From positions 1 through 64,000 of the forward strand of contig NZ_ANHX01000007.1 in assembly GCF_000316035.1 (NCBI RefSeq): a stretch of 64,000 nucleotides of DNA, given 5' to 3'. The position numbers and the translations under genes were made by a program. The stretch comes from Paenibacillus sp. PAMC 26794 (lineage in GTDB: Bacteria > Bacillota > Bacilli > Paenibacillales > Paenibacillaceae). The notes beneath the pieces are model-generated. The model was given only the letters and a program-made list of their open reading frames with translations. It was not told where the DNA came from and ran no database searches. Positions 53,722 to 64,000 of this stretch are shown here, one piece after another; position 1 is the first letter of the stretch; the number at the start of each line of letters is the position of its first letter.

Positions 53722-53973
53722 ATGAAGTTATCGCGCAGAATTGCTCAGGCACCCATTCGGGTGTACCGCAACTATATCTCTCCATTAACACCGCCAACAT
53801 GTCGGTTCTATCCGAGCTGTTCGGCTTACGCCATGGAGGCGATTGAAGTGCACGGTGCGCTCAAAGGTTCGTTGTTAACAGCGAAACGTATTGCCAAATG
53901 TCACCCGTTTCATCCAGGCGGTGTAGATCTGGTGCCACCAAAGGCGGAGAAATCCATGATGGTATCAGAGTAA
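53722..53973 (+). CDS. yidD: Membrane protein insertion efficiency factor YidD
   Basis: An 83-residue protein with the YidD signatures: [26 protein letters not shown] (cited in parts: [16 protein letters not shown]) and [10 protein letters not shown], with the conserved cysteines. The family has an amphipathic N-terminal helix and helps insertion of membrane proteins through YidC/SecYEG. It begins two bases after the zur stop, so the two are co-transcribed. Length is typical. Confidence 0.92.
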   Translation: MKLSRRIAQAPIRVYRNYISPLTPPTCRFYPSCSAYAMEAIEVHGALKGSLLTAKRIAKCHPFHPGGVDLVPPKAEKSMMVSE

Positions 53974-54039
53974 CCATGTAGCCTGAAGTATTCGGGTGGC
54001 CTGGAAGCAGGCCGGGATTGACTTGAGGATGCTGTCCAC

Positions 54040-54069
54040 TTGACAAAGGGGTCCGCATTTCAGTATATT
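54040..54069 (+). promoter_or_regulatory. Promoter of the T-box-metG transcript
   Basis: TTGACA (54040-54045), 18 bases, TATATT (54064-54069): a good housekeeping promoter about 30 bases before the T-box element. Confidence 0.65.
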
Positions 54070-54094
54070 TTTCCTATATGATTTTCCAGTGAAG

Positions 54095-56449
<2,355 letters not shown>

Positions 56450-56488
56450 AAATATAAATATATAAATACTGTCGTAATTATGACTCAA

Positions 56489-56521
56489 GGTGGCCCGATG
56501 TAATTCGGGTCCCTTTTTTTG
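56489..56521 (+). terminator. Terminator of metG
   Basis: GGCCCGAT pairs with ATTCGGGTCC (one bulge), followed by seven T. Confidence 0.7.
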
Positions 56522-56610
56522 TTGATATAAATCGCATCTTAAGGGAAGAGAACAAGCATATACTGTTATGAACTTCGTACTTCGGGAGAGAATGAATAGG
56601 ACGAGATAGC

Positions 56611-56659
56611 TTGACAACTGGGTTCAGGTTACCTATAATTCTTTCAGTAATGTTTACGA
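56611..56659 (+). promoter_or_regulatory. Consensus promoter with Zur-like operator, znuA
   Basis: TTGACA (56611-56616), 17 bases, TATAAT (56634-56639): both hexamers are perfect. Immediately downstream CAGTAATGTTTACGA (56645-56659) matches the Bacillus Zur 7-1-7 site (TCGTAAT-N-ATTACGA) with three mismatches, covering the transcription start. Zinc-loaded Zur would block this promoter. Confidence 0.65.
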
Positions 56660-56752
56660 TTAAGAGATGCGGAGTGAATCATAATGACATTTTATAAAGT
56701 GCAACATCAAGTTCAGGATAACCGGAAAGAAAAGACGAGCAAAAGAGGCAAC

Positions 56753-57730
56753 ATGAAGTTACTGTGGATGGGTTTGCTTATTCTCACTTTGCTGGTATTG
56801 TCAGCGTGTGGGCAGGATAGTTCCAATAGTGCGAAGATTGTGGAAGGCAAGGTAAACGTTGTGACGACATTTTATCCTGTATATGCTTTTACGACTGCAA
56901 TCGGTGGTGAGGATGCCAATGTTATTAACCTGCTGCCAACGGGAGTAGAGCCACATGACTGGACTCCGAAGAGTCAGGATATTGTTAATACGTCTAAGGC
57001 ACAGCTGTTTTTCTATAATGGAGCTGGACTGGAAGGATGGGTGCCAAATTTCCTGAAGTCGCTGAATAGTGATACACAGGTAAAGTCTGTTGCTGTCAGT
57101 GAAGGTGTTAAGCTGTTAACCGCTGAGGGTGATGATGGGCATGGTCACGGCGAAGAGCATGCGGATGAACACACAGATGAGGCTACCAGTGAAGATGTGG
57201 CTGATCATCATATTGATCCACATACGTGGGTTAGTCCGAAATCAGCCATGATCATGGCTGAAAACATCAAAAATAGTCTGGTCGAGGCAGATCCTGATCA
57301 CAAAGCAGGTTACGAACAACGTTATGAAGCGCTTCGTACGAAGCTTGAGACGCTGGATCAGCGTTTTACAGATGAGTTGGCTACCGTACCGAACAAGGAA
57401 ATTGTTGTCTCGCACCAAGCGTTCGGCTACCTTGCGCGTGATTATGGACTAAGCCAGCATGCCATTATGGGACTCTCCCCGGATGCTGAACCGACAGGAC
57501 AGGATATTGTGAAGCTTGCGAAACTGGTTAAAGATGAAGGCATTAAGTACATTTTCTTCGAAGAGCTGGTATCTGACAAATTGGCGAAAACACTGGCAAG
57601 TGAAGCAGGAGTGGAGACCATGGTCCTTAATCCGGTTGAGGGATTAACCAAGGAGCAGGCAACAAACGGGGATGATTATTTCACCCTGATGGAGAAAAAT
57701 TTGCAAAATCTGCTGATCGCATTAAAATAA
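56753..57730 (+). CDS. znuA: Zinc ABC transporter substrate-binding lipoprotein ZnuA
   Basis: A ~325-residue lipoprotein of the cluster 9 metal-binding family: VVTTFYPVYAFTTAIGG, GVEPHDWTP, a His/Asp-rich loop (DDGHGHGEEHADEHTD) typical of zinc-specific members, DPHTWVSPK, and VVSHQAFGYLARDYG. Lipobox LSACG. Start ATG 56753 gives a compact signal peptide (MKLLWMGLLILTLL). ATG 56684 in the same frame has a better-spaced GGAG and would add 23 residues. It hands zinc to ZnuB. First gene of znuACB. Confidence 0.9.
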   Translation: MKLLWMGLLILTLLVLSACGQDSSNSAKIVEGKVNVVTTFYPVYAFTTAIGGEDANVINLLPTGVEPHDWTPKSQDIVNTSKAQLFFYNGAGLEGWVPNFLKSLNSDTQVKSVAVSEGVKLLTAEGDDGHGHGEEHADEHTDEATSEDVADHHIDPHTWVSPKSAMIMAENIKNSLVEADPDHKAGYEQRYEALRTKLETLDQRFTDELATVPNKEIVVSHQAFGYLARDYGLSQHAIMGLSPDAEPTGQDIVKLAKLVKDEGIKYIFFEELVSDKLAKTLASEAGVETMVLNPVEGLTKEQATNGDDYFTLMEKNLQNLLIALK

Positions 57731-57752
57731 GATAGAATGAAGGATTCAGCTC

Positions 57753-57787
57753 GAAGAGTCTTTACCGTTCGCGGTGAAGGCTCTTAG
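57753..57787 (+). other. Intergenic hairpin between znuA and znuC
   Basis: AAGAGTCTTTACCG and CGGTGAAGGCTCTT pair (with one mismatch) around TTCG. There is no T-run, so it is more likely an mRNA stabiliser or processing site that sets the higher yield of the binding protein than a full terminator. Confidence 0.55.
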
Positions 57788-57828
57788 GACCTATGCAATC
57801 CTTATATATAATGAAGGGCGGCTTTGCC

Positions 57829-58587
57829 ATGCAGCAAATCATGCCACTATGTCATGATCCAATTATAGAGATCGAGAAACTATCATTTTCCTACGGGGAC
57901 CAGCGAGTGATTGAGAATCTTGATTTTATGGCACAGGAACGGGACTTTGTCGGGATTATCGGTTCCAATGGGGCGGGTAAAACGACATTGCTGCGCATGC
58001 TGGTAGGACTTCTTCCTCCTGCGCAGGGAGATATCAAACTATTCGGACAGTCGATCCACAGGTTCAAGGACTGGGATCGAATCGGGTATGTTCCACAAAA
58101 GAATGCATTTAACCCATTGTTCCCTGCGACCGTTCGTGAAGTGGTCATGTCAGGCTTGTACAATAACAAAAACATGTTCCGTCGTATGTCTCGCAAATGT
58201 CAGCAACAGTGCACGGATGCGATGCAGGTCATGCGGATCGAGGATCTGGCGAACAAACGAATTGGTCAATTGTCCGGCGGACAGCAGCAGCGTGTATTTT
58301 TGGCACGAGCGCTTATCAATCACCCGGATCTGTTGATTCTGGATGAACCCACCGTAGGTATTGATGCTGAATCACAGGCCAGTTTCTTTGAACTGATTAC
58401 CCATATGCATGAACATCACCGCATGACTTTCCTGATGGTGTCTCATGATATGGATCGGATGGAGAGTTATCTGGGTTCTGAAGCTGCGGTAACGAATGGC
58501 AAAATTAATTTCCATGTCCGTCATTCGCATGAGGTACAGGATTGTGCTGAGACCAATCTGCAACATACCACTGCACAGGTACGCTAG
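57829..58587 (+). CDS. znuC: Zinc ABC transporter ATP-binding protein ZnuC
   Basis: A 252-residue ABC ATPase: Walker A GSNGAGKTT, Q-loop YVPQKNAF, signature LSGGQQQRV, Walker B LLILDEPTVGID, H-loop MVSHD. Start ATG 57829 has AAGGGCGG upstream; ATG 57793 and 57811 are in frame but less well placed. Powers ZnuB-mediated zinc import. 52 bases to znuB. Confidence 0.9.
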   Translation: MQQIMPLCHDPIIEIEKLSFSYGDQRVIENLDFMAQERDFVGIIGSNGAGKTTLLRMLVGLLPPAQGDIKLFGQSIHRFKDWDRIGYVPQKNAFNPLFPATVREVVMSGLYNNKNMFRRMSRKCQQQCTDAMQVMRIEDLANKRIGQLSGGQQQRVFLARALINHPDLLILDEPTVGIDAESQASFFELITHMHEHHRMTFLMVSHDMDRMESYLGSEAAVTNGKINFHVRHSHEVQDCAETNLQHTTAQVR

Positions 58588-58639
58588 CCGTATTTATGGC
58601 CCAATAGATTAGAGTAAGGCCGAAGGAGTCGTGTTTGTT

Positions 58640-59443
58640 TTGGAAATATTAATGAGTGATTTTTTTCAGCGTGCGCTGGCGGGGGGGTTGCTAATTGGCA
58701 TTACCGCTCCGCTAATCGGACTGTTCCTGGTCTTACGGCGGTTATCCATGATCGGAGACACCTTGTCTCATGTGACCATTGCCGGAGTTGCACTTGGATT
58801 CCTGATTGAAGTGTATCCCATTGCGGTGGGCTTGATATTTGCCGTGCTTGCTTCATTTGCGATTGAGAAGTTGCGCAAAGCGTACAAGAGTTACGCCGAA
58901 TTATCGATTGCCATTATCATGTCTGGTGGCGTGGCTCTTGCTTCCTTGTTCTTCACGCTGGGCAAAGGATATAATGCAGATGTCATGAGTTATTTGTTCG
59001 GCAGTATATATACATTAGACGCTACGGATCTGAAGCTGGTAGGTGTGGTTACGCTGATCGTGGTGATTGTAGTGGCATTGTTACATAAGGAATTTTTCCT
59101 GCTCAGCTTTGAGGAAGATGCGGCAGCGGTTACAGGGTTGCCTGTGAGAATTCTGAACATGTTAATCACTGTGATGACAGCACTTGTCATCAGCACAGCG
59201 ATCAAGATTGTCGGTGCGCTTCTGGTGTCAGCGCTATTGACCATTCCGGTAGCGGTCAGCCTATTGATGGCCCGAAGTTTCAAATCCGCCATTATTTTGT
59301 CTGTGGTGATCGGCGAAATTGCCGTAGTCCTTGGACTGGTCGTAGCAGGCATCTGGAACCTCGCACCAGGAGCAACGATTGTATTATTGCTGATCATGAT
59401 GCTGATTCTAACGATGATTGGAAAAAAAGGGTTCCGAGCCTGA
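58640..59443 (+). CDS. znuB: Zinc ABC transporter permease ZnuB
   Basis: A ~267-residue membrane protein of the ABC-3 family with eight to nine helices. It has RRLSMIGDTLSHVTIAGVALG near the N-terminus (cited as MIGDTLSHVTIAG), the family's conserved segment, and KIVGALLVSALLTIPVAVS later. The start is probably TTG 58640 (11 bases after AAGGAG) or GTG 58631 (too close at two bases). Forms the zinc channel with ZnuC. Confidence 0.88.
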   Translation: MEILMSDFFQRALAGGLLIGITAPLIGLFLVLRRLSMIGDTLSHVTIAGVALGFLIEVYPIAVGLIFAVLASFAIEKLRKAYKSYAELSIAIIMSGGVALASLFFTLGKGYNADVMSYLFGSIYTLDATDLKLVGVVTLIVVIVVALLHKEFFLLSFEEDAAAVTGLPVRILNMLITVMTALVISTAIKIVGALLVSALLTIPVAVSLLMARSFKSAIILSVVIGEIAVVLGLVVAGIWNLAPGATIVLLLIMMLILTMIGKKGFRA

Positions 59444-59492
59444 CGATTGAACGAGCAAGCACGTGAGCCCGGGGAAGGGAGACATCCGCTTC

Positions 59493-60206
59493 ATGCCTGA
59501 TGTTAATGTATGGATGGCTTTTGTAGCAGGTTTAGTCTCATTTATATCACCATGTTGTCTTCCGCTGTATCCATCATACCTCTCCTACATTACAGGTATG
59601 ACGGTGCAACAATTGAAGGATGACCGCAATCAGCGCGAAGTCCGCTTTAAGACCATGACGCATACGCTGGCGTTTATTTTAGGCTTCTCGGCTGTATTTT
59701 ATTCGCTTGGCCTGGGTGCCGGACTGTTTGGCCAATTTTTCAATGATAACCGTGAATTGATTCGTCAATTGTCTGCGATTTTGATTATGCTTATGGGGTT
59801 ATTTTTGCTTGGTGTGTTTAAGCCACAGTTTCTGATGAAGGAACGCAAGTTGGATATGAAATGGAAACCAGCAGGCTATCTGGGCTCTTTTATATTTGGC
59901 ATCGGTTTCTCAGCAGGCTGGTCACCGTGTATTGGCCCTATTCTGGCAACAATCATTGCTATGGCTGCAAGTGAGCCCACAACCTGGTTGGCGTTAATTA
60001 CAGGTTATACCGCAGGGTTTGCAATCCCGTTTTTCATTTTGGCCTTTTTCATTGGTTCGACACGCTGGATTTTACGGTATTCCAATGTCATGATGAAAGT
60101 TGGGGGAGCATTAATGTTGTTCCTTGGGGTATTGCTTTTTACAGATCAGATGACGAAGATTACGATCTGGTTGCAGCAGATTACACCAGACTGGATGATT
60201 ATTTAA
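59493..60206 (+). CDS. ccdA: CcdA-type cytochrome c biogenesis / thiol-disulfide membrane protein
   Basis: A 237-residue membrane protein with six helices and the two redox cysteines of the family in SFISPCCLPLYPSY and AGWSPCIGP. CcdA passes electrons from cytoplasmic thioredoxin to extracytoplasmic thiols for cytochrome c assembly and, in bacilli, endospore formation. AAGGGAGA lies about ten bases upstream of ATG 59493; GTG 59463 is an in-frame alternative. It follows znuB by 49 bases and may be read from the zinc operon. A partner thioredoxin gene is not adjacent. Confidence 0.85.
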   Translation: MPDVNVWMAFVAGLVSFISPCCLPLYPSYLSYITGMTVQQLKDDRNQREVRFKTMTHTLAFILGFSAVFYSLGLGAGLFGQFFNDNRELIRQLSAILIMLMGLFLLGVFKPQFLMKERKLDMKWKPAGYLGSFIFGIGFSAGWSPCIGPILATIIAMAASEPTTWLALITGYTAGFAIPFFILAFFIGSTRWILRYSNVMMKVGGALMLFLGVLLFTDQMTKITIWLQQITPDWMII

Positions 60207-60246
60207 ACGGATGAACTGAATTCAAGTATTCTTATTATGTATGGCA

Positions 60247-60298
60247 AAGCAGGCTACATGTTACCAGAGACGTTCTGGGTCATGTAACCTGCTTTTTA
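60247..60298. terminator. Terminator between ccdA and splB
   Basis: AAGCAGGCTACATG and CATGTAACCTGCTT pair (one mismatch), inner ACC/GGT, followed by TTTTTAAT. Convergent genes share it. Confidence 0.8.
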
Positions 60299-60355
60299 AT
60301 CGTTTGTTAGGAATGCCTATCCGAGCATATCATTACGGGCAGTCGCGTTTTTCGT

Positions 60356-61426
60356 TTAGGTGAAGTAATCAATATTGGATAGTGGAAAATGTTCAAAGAT
60401 CCGTTCCGTAATGAATTCGCGCAGCGCATCTTGCTGGTCATCCTTATACACATACTTGTACTGACCCCAGCGGCCCCATTTCATCTTACGTTTCTCAATA
60501 TCCATCTCCAGCTTGGTTTTGGGATAACGTTTCTCAATGGTTGCTTTGGCCGTTTTGGTAAAACGGTGCTGGATCATCTCAAAGGTAAGATCCTTGGTTG
60601 CTTCCTCTGGAAGCGTATCTGCCAGCTTCTGCAACAGATCCGAGTATCCTTCTTCCCAGCCTTCATACCACATAATCGGAGCGATAATGAATCCCAGGGG
60701 ATAACCGGCGTGTGCAATTTTGCCAGCAGCTTCAATGCGTTCCTCAAATCTGGAGGTAGCCGGTTCAAAGTTTTTGATGACGTAATCCGAATTGACACTA
60801 AACCGGATACGGGTGTGGCCGTTATGCTTAATGTTCAGCAACGGATCAACGTGATGATATTTGGTTACGAATCGCAAGCGTCCATATTCTTCTTCCGCCA
60901 TAAAACGAATCAGGTCACTTAAATTTTCCGTGATATGCTCGAGTCCTACGGGATCAGACGTACAGGCAGCTTCAAATCGTGTGATTTCAGGCGCGCGTTC
61001 TTCAATGTATCCTTTTGCAGCCTGAATGATCTCCTCGGTATTGACATAGACACGGACATAAGGTTTCGCACCAAGTGTAGTCTGAAGATAACAATAATGG
61101 CAGTGCCCCATACAGCCTGTAGAGATGGGAATGGCATATTCCGCTGAAGGTTTCGACTGGTCAAACTTGAGTGTTTTGCGCACACCGACGACCAGAGTAC
61201 GCTTTGCCATCCGATATTTTTCTTGTTCGGTTTCACCCGGCAAGTTTGTGATTCGGTTATGGGATGTGGTCATCTGATAAGGGATGTTTTTGGATGTCAC
61301 CCATTCCATAATCCGTTTGCCTTTATCATATTCCAACGCACCGGGTTCAAAATACACCAAATCGGGAATAAAGGGTTTAGTACCTTTTGCTTTACGAACT
61401 GGCGTTGAGGCTACACTTGTACTCAC
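60356..61426 (-). CDS. splB: Spore photoproduct lyase
   Basis: A 356-residue radical-SAM repair enzyme. The cluster cysteines are C105, C109 and C112 in GCMGHCHYC (C-x3-C-x2-C). The conserved catalytic cysteine, which donates hydrogen to the product radical, is in FEAACTSDP (C155). It reverses the spore photoproduct (a thymine dimer formed in UV-exposed spores) on germination. Start is GTG 61426 with AAGGAGTG upstream. No splA precedes it. A forespore SigG promoter was not identified with confidence. Confidence 0.92.
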   Translation of the reverse strand: MSTSVASTPVRKAKGTKPFIPDLVYFEPGALEYDKGKRIMEWVTSKNIPYQMTTSHNRITNLPGETEQEKYRMAKRTLVVGVRKTLKFDQSKPSAEYAIPISTGCMGHCHYCYLQTTLGAKPYVRVYVNTEEIIQAAKGYIEERAPEITRFEAACTSDPVGLEHITENLSDLIRFMAEEEYGRLRFVTKYHHVDPLLNIKHNGHTRIRFSVNSDYVIKNFEPATSRFEERIEAAGKIAHAGYPLGFIIAPIMWYEGWEEGYSDLLQKLADTLPEEATKDLTFEMIQHRFTKTAKATIEKRYPKTKLEMDIEKRKMKWGRWGQYKYVYKDDQQDALREFITERIFEHFPLSNIDYFT

Positions 61427-61618
61427 GAAATCACTCCTTTCGATGCGGAACTTTGCTTAGTTTGCCTCGTTTGGGGAGAAGTCACGCCTGCCAATTACTT
61501 GTGTAACAGCGCGCCCCGAACTGTGCAGGACTTGCCAATGCGTATTGATAACATGTATCATTATAAGATAGGGACCAGGCACGAATAGGGGCCGGTCAGA
61601 GAGAAAAGAGGGAAGCAG

Positions 61619-62047
61619 ATGCCAACGCCCAGTATGGAAGATTATTTGGAGCGTATATACAAATTAATTGATGAAAAGGGCTATGCTCGTGTGTCTGATA
61701 TAGCTGAAGGACTGGAAGTACATCCTTCATCGGTGACGAAGATGATCCAAAAGCTGGACAAAGACGAGTACCTGATCTATGAGAAGTACCGCGGACTGGT
61801 GCTTACGCCAAAAGGCAAAAAGATGGGCAAACGTTTGATGGAGCGCCATCATCTGCTTGAACAATTTTTGGCAACGATTGGTGTTCAGGAAGAAAATATC
61901 TACAATGATGTTGAAGGCATTGAACATCATCTGAGCTGGGATTCCATTACATGCATTGAGTCCTTGGTTGAATACTTCCGTCAGGATGAGAGCCGGTTGC
62001 GTGACCTCAAAAATCTTCAGGACGTCATGAGTAATACGGAGTCTTAA
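61619..62047 (+). CDS. mntR: Manganese-dependent repressor MntR
   Basis: A 142-residue DtxR-family regulator. The metal ligands match Bacillus subtilis MntR exactly by number: Asp8 and Glu11 (MEDYLERIY), His77 (MERHHLLEQ), Glu99, Glu102, His103 (VEGIEHHLS). The HTH is [18 protein letters not shown] (residues ~25-42). With manganese bound it represses manganese importers or activates exporters; no such target is adjacent. GGGAAGCAG precedes ATG 61619. Monocistronic with terminator. Confidence 0.93.
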   Translation: MPTPSMEDYLERIYKLIDEKGYARVSDIAEGLEVHPSSVTKMIQKLDKDEYLIYEKYRGLVLTPKGKKMGKRLMERHHLLEQFLATIGVQEENIYNDVEGIEHHLSWDSITCIESLVEYFRQDESRLRDLKNLQDVMSNTES

Positions 62048-62106
62048 GTTTCAGCAGCGGAATACACATGGTGATATACAATGAATCGTATTCCTGTGAT
62101 CAAAGG

Positions 62107-62144
62107 ATGCTTCTTGCCGTTTCAATGGCAGGAAGCATTTTTTT
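62107..62144 (+). terminator. Terminator of mntR
   Basis: ATGCTTCTTGCC and GGCAGGAAGCAT pair (one mismatch), followed by seven T. Confidence 0.85.
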
Positions 62145-62257
62145 GTGTGCAATCACACCATAATTTGGTGATTTTCGCAACTAAACGAACGGTAAGAGCG
62201 TCTATTAAACTAGTAGAATTTACCGCAAATTTATAATGATTTTGGAGGACTGCACTA

Positions 62258-63868
62258 ATGAACGTTCGTAAAGGATTGATGCTGCTGCTCATTTTTGTAC
62301 TTGGATTACAGACAGCAGGCATGACGGCACAAGCAGCCGGGCAGAAGGAAATTGCTATTTTTTTAGACGGAAACCGTTTGGAATCGGATGTATCACCCTA
62401 CATCTTGCCCAAAGTAAATGTAACGATGGTACCTCTGCGTGTTATTAGCGAAGGACTGGGTGCATCTGTTCTGTGGTCTCAGGCTACGCGTACCGTGACC
62501 ATTCAGAAATCTGATTCGGTCATCTCTATGACGAGCGGACGCCAGCAGGCGACCGTGGATAACGCTGTAGTTGGTCTGGATGCATCGGTAGAATTAAAGC
62601 AAGGTCGGGTCATGGTACCCATTCGATTCGTCAGTGAGAACCTTGGTATTCGGGTGAACTGGAATCAGGCGGCCCAGACTATTGATCTGTACACAGGAGA
62701 CGAATCAGTCCCAACTCCTGAACCAACCCCGGTAACCCCAGCGGAGCCTGGGGGCACGGGCACTGTACCAGCTTCTGAAGAGATGCGGGGAGCCTGGATT
62801 TCCACTGTGAATGGAGACTGGCCTACATCCGGTGCCAAGGGAAATGTAGAGAAGCAAAAACAGGAGTATACGAAACAGCTAGATACGTTGCAAGGTATGG
62901 GCATTAATGCCGTATTTGTCCAAGTGAGAGCCAATGGGGATGCCATCTATCCTTCAGGTCTGGTACCTTGGAACAGCGTATTGACAGGAACACAAGGTAA
63001 AGATCCAGGTTATGATCCCCTCGCGTTTATGGTTGAGGAAGCACACAAACGGGGCCTGGAGTTCCACGCCTGGTTTAATCCGTTTAGAGCAACGAACTCC
63101 GCAAGTACATCGAACTTGGCTGCAAACCACATCTCCAAGCTTCATCCCGACTGGATTGTGAATGCATCCGGCAAAATGTACATTAACCCGGGTATCCCGG
63201 AAGCCAGACAGCATATTATCGATACAATCATGGAAGTGGTCAATCAGTATGATATTGATGGTGTACATCTGGATGATTATTTCTATCCATCCAACGTGAC
63301 CTTTAATGATGATGCAGCTTTCAAAACCTATAACACATTAAACACTAAAGACCGTGCAGAATGGCGTCGGGACAATATCAATCAGTTCGTTAAGCAGCTT
63401 GGTCAGAGCATTCACAGCGTGAAAGCTAACGTTGAATATGGAATTAGTCCATTTGGTGTATGGCGTAACAAATCCGTTGATCTGACAGGTTCTGATACCA
63501 AAGCAGGAGTAACCGCGTATGACAGCATGAATGCAGATGTGCGGACATGGATTAATCAGGAGTGGATCGACTATGTCGCTCCGCAGGTGTATTGGAGTAT
63601 GACACTGAGCGTAGCTCGATACGACAAAGTCGTGGACTGGTGGGCGAATGAAGTGGCTAACACGAATGTAAAATTGTATATCGGTCACTCTCCTTACAAG
63701 TTAGGTACGCCGGAGATTGGCTGGCAGACATCTCAGGAGATCATCGATCAGCTGAACTACAACAAGAAGTATGCTTCTGTTAAAGGGGATATTTTCTTTA
63801 GTTCACAATACCTGACGAAGAATCCTCTCGGCTTGATTGCCAAATTAAAAGCCTACTATGGTCTATAA
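62258..63868 (+). CDS. Secreted GHL10-type glycoside hydrolase with CuAO-N domain
   Basis: A 536-residue secreted protein: signal peptide (MNVRKGLMLLLIF, cleavage near AQAAG), a copper-amine-oxidase-N-like domain (~25-150: VTMVPLRVISEGLGASVLW, MVPIRFVSENLGI), a Pro/Thr linker, then a glycosyl-hydrolase-like TIM barrel of the YngK/GHL10 (PF02638) type. It shows MRGAWISTVNGDWPT, FVQVRANGDAIYPS, GLEFHAWFNPFRA and DIDGVHLDDYFYP with the probable acidic catalytic residues. Members are thought to cleave cell-wall-related or other glycans. TTGGAGG precedes ATG 62258. Confidence 0.85.
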   Translation: MNVRKGLMLLLIFVLGLQTAGMTAQAAGQKEIAIFLDGNRLESDVSPYILPKVNVTMVPLRVISEGLGASVLWSQATRTVTIQKSDSVISMTSGRQQATVDNAVVGLDASVELKQGRVMVPIRFVSENLGIRVNWNQAAQTIDLYTGDESVPTPEPTPVTPAEPGGTGTVPASEEMRGAWISTVNGDWPTSGAKGNVEKQKQEYTKQLDTLQGMGINAVFVQVRANGDAIYPSGLVPWNSVLTGTQGKDPGYDPLAFMVEEAHKRGLEFHAWFNPFRATNSASTSNLAANHISKLHPDWIVNASGKMYINPGIPEARQHIIDTIMEVVNQYDIDGVHLDDYFYPSNVTFNDDAAFKTYNTLNTKDRAEWRRDNINQFVKQLGQSIHSVKANVEYGISPFGVWRNKSVDLTGSDTKAGVTAYDSMNADVRTWINQEWIDYVAPQVYWSMTLSVARYDKVVDWWANEVANTNVKLYIGHSPYKLGTPEIGWQTSQEIIDQLNYNKKYASVKGDIFFSSQYLTKNPLGLIAKLKAYYGL

Positions 63869-63895
63869 AACATTTTAACAATACAGTGATAAGAC

Positions 63896-63955
63896 AAACC
63901 CTTGTTCTCATAGAGTGGCAGTAGAAACGTGGCTGCCTGGAGAACGGGGGTTTTG
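63896..63955 (+). terminator. Terminator-like hairpin overlapping the next ribosome binding site
   Basis: AAACCCTTGTTCTC (63896-63909) pairs with GAGAACGGGGGTTT (63940-63953, two mismatches); an inner GGCAG/CTGCC stem is present, followed by TGTTG. The GGGGG of the 3' arm is also the only ribosome binding site for the GTG at 63958. Confidence 0.6.
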
Positions 63956-63957
63956 TT

Positions 63958-64000
63958 GTGTTAATTAACGCGGTGTTTGAAGGTGGAGGCGTCAAGGGAA
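63958..64000 (+). CDS. Patatin-like phospholipase, N-terminus (partial)
   Basis: GTG 63958 opens a frame reading LINAVFEGGGVKG up to the window edge. NAVFEGGGVKG is the oxyanion-hole start of patatin-like phospholipases (usually followed by a GxSxG nucleophile motif that lies outside the window). Its ribosome binding site, GGGGG, is in the 3' arm of the preceding hairpin. Only 14 codons are visible. Confidence 0.7.
   Translation, partial: MLINAVFEGGGVKG

Overview
The window reads as chromosome of a spore-forming, facultatively anaerobic Bacillota, most likely Paenibacillus. Evidence: an S-layer (SLH) protein, copper-amine-oxidase-N-domain secreted proteins, YesM/YesN two-component genes beside a sugar ABC transporter, a Bacillus-type Fnr with a C-terminal cysteine cluster, a T-box upstream of metG, spore photoproduct lyase, MntR, Zur, and AGGAGG-type ribosome binding sites throughout. 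This assignment is inference from gene families; no marker such as 16S rRNA is present, and I saw no tRNA or rRNA gene.

Layout. 1-8.8 kb is accessory and AT-rich: two decayed copies of a phage terminase tail, an ArpU-like remnant, small phage-type genes, a ParB-like gene and a broken Mom-like gene, an acetyltransferase, and the end of an IS3-type transposase. Inside it lies the most interesting locus (1980-3514): a LexA-type box in a long inverted repeat, a small PD-(D/E)XK-like protein, a DUF3800 protein, and a downstream array of short RNA hairpins sharing a GYGAAARC core. 8.9-15.2 kb holds a DUF6809 protein, a secreted family-9 pectate lyase, a DinG-like helicase, a palindromic repeat element, cysteine synthase, and an unknown gene behind a second LexA-type box. 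15.6-21.4 kb has a large S-layer protein, a third LexA box placed between -35 and -10 of a promoter with no obvious gene, a TIR-like plus GAF-like protein with a small partner, and a probable 6S-like RNA.

22-34 kb is mostly core genome: YitT, YdaT-like, Amj lipid II flippase, MsrAB, a VTT membrane protein, a Gfo/Idh oxidoreductase with a small partner, an AraC regulator facing a sugar-catabolism run (oxidoreductase, isomerase, ThuA), a YodB-like redox regulator and a DUF4430-like lipoprotein. 34.4-41.9 kb is a fermentation block: fnr, adhE, pflB and pflA, with four sites matching or nearly matching TGTGA-N6-TCACA. 42.1-50.4 kb is an apparent operon for import and hydrolysis of an amino-sugar glycan: ABC lipoprotein, two permeases, sensor kinase, response regulator, NagZ-type GH3 enzyme.

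50.7-64 kb holds a secreted CuAO-N/PKD protein, zur-yidD, T-box-metG, the zinc importer znuA-znuC-znuB behind a consensus promoter with a Zur-like site, ccdA, splB, mntR, a secreted GHL10-type hydrolase, and the start of a patatin-like gene. A dispersed structured repeat (copies at 21.5, 31.8 and 38.5 kb, plus a half copy at 38.3 kb) sits between operons in the same orientation each time and shows base-pair-preserving differences between copies.
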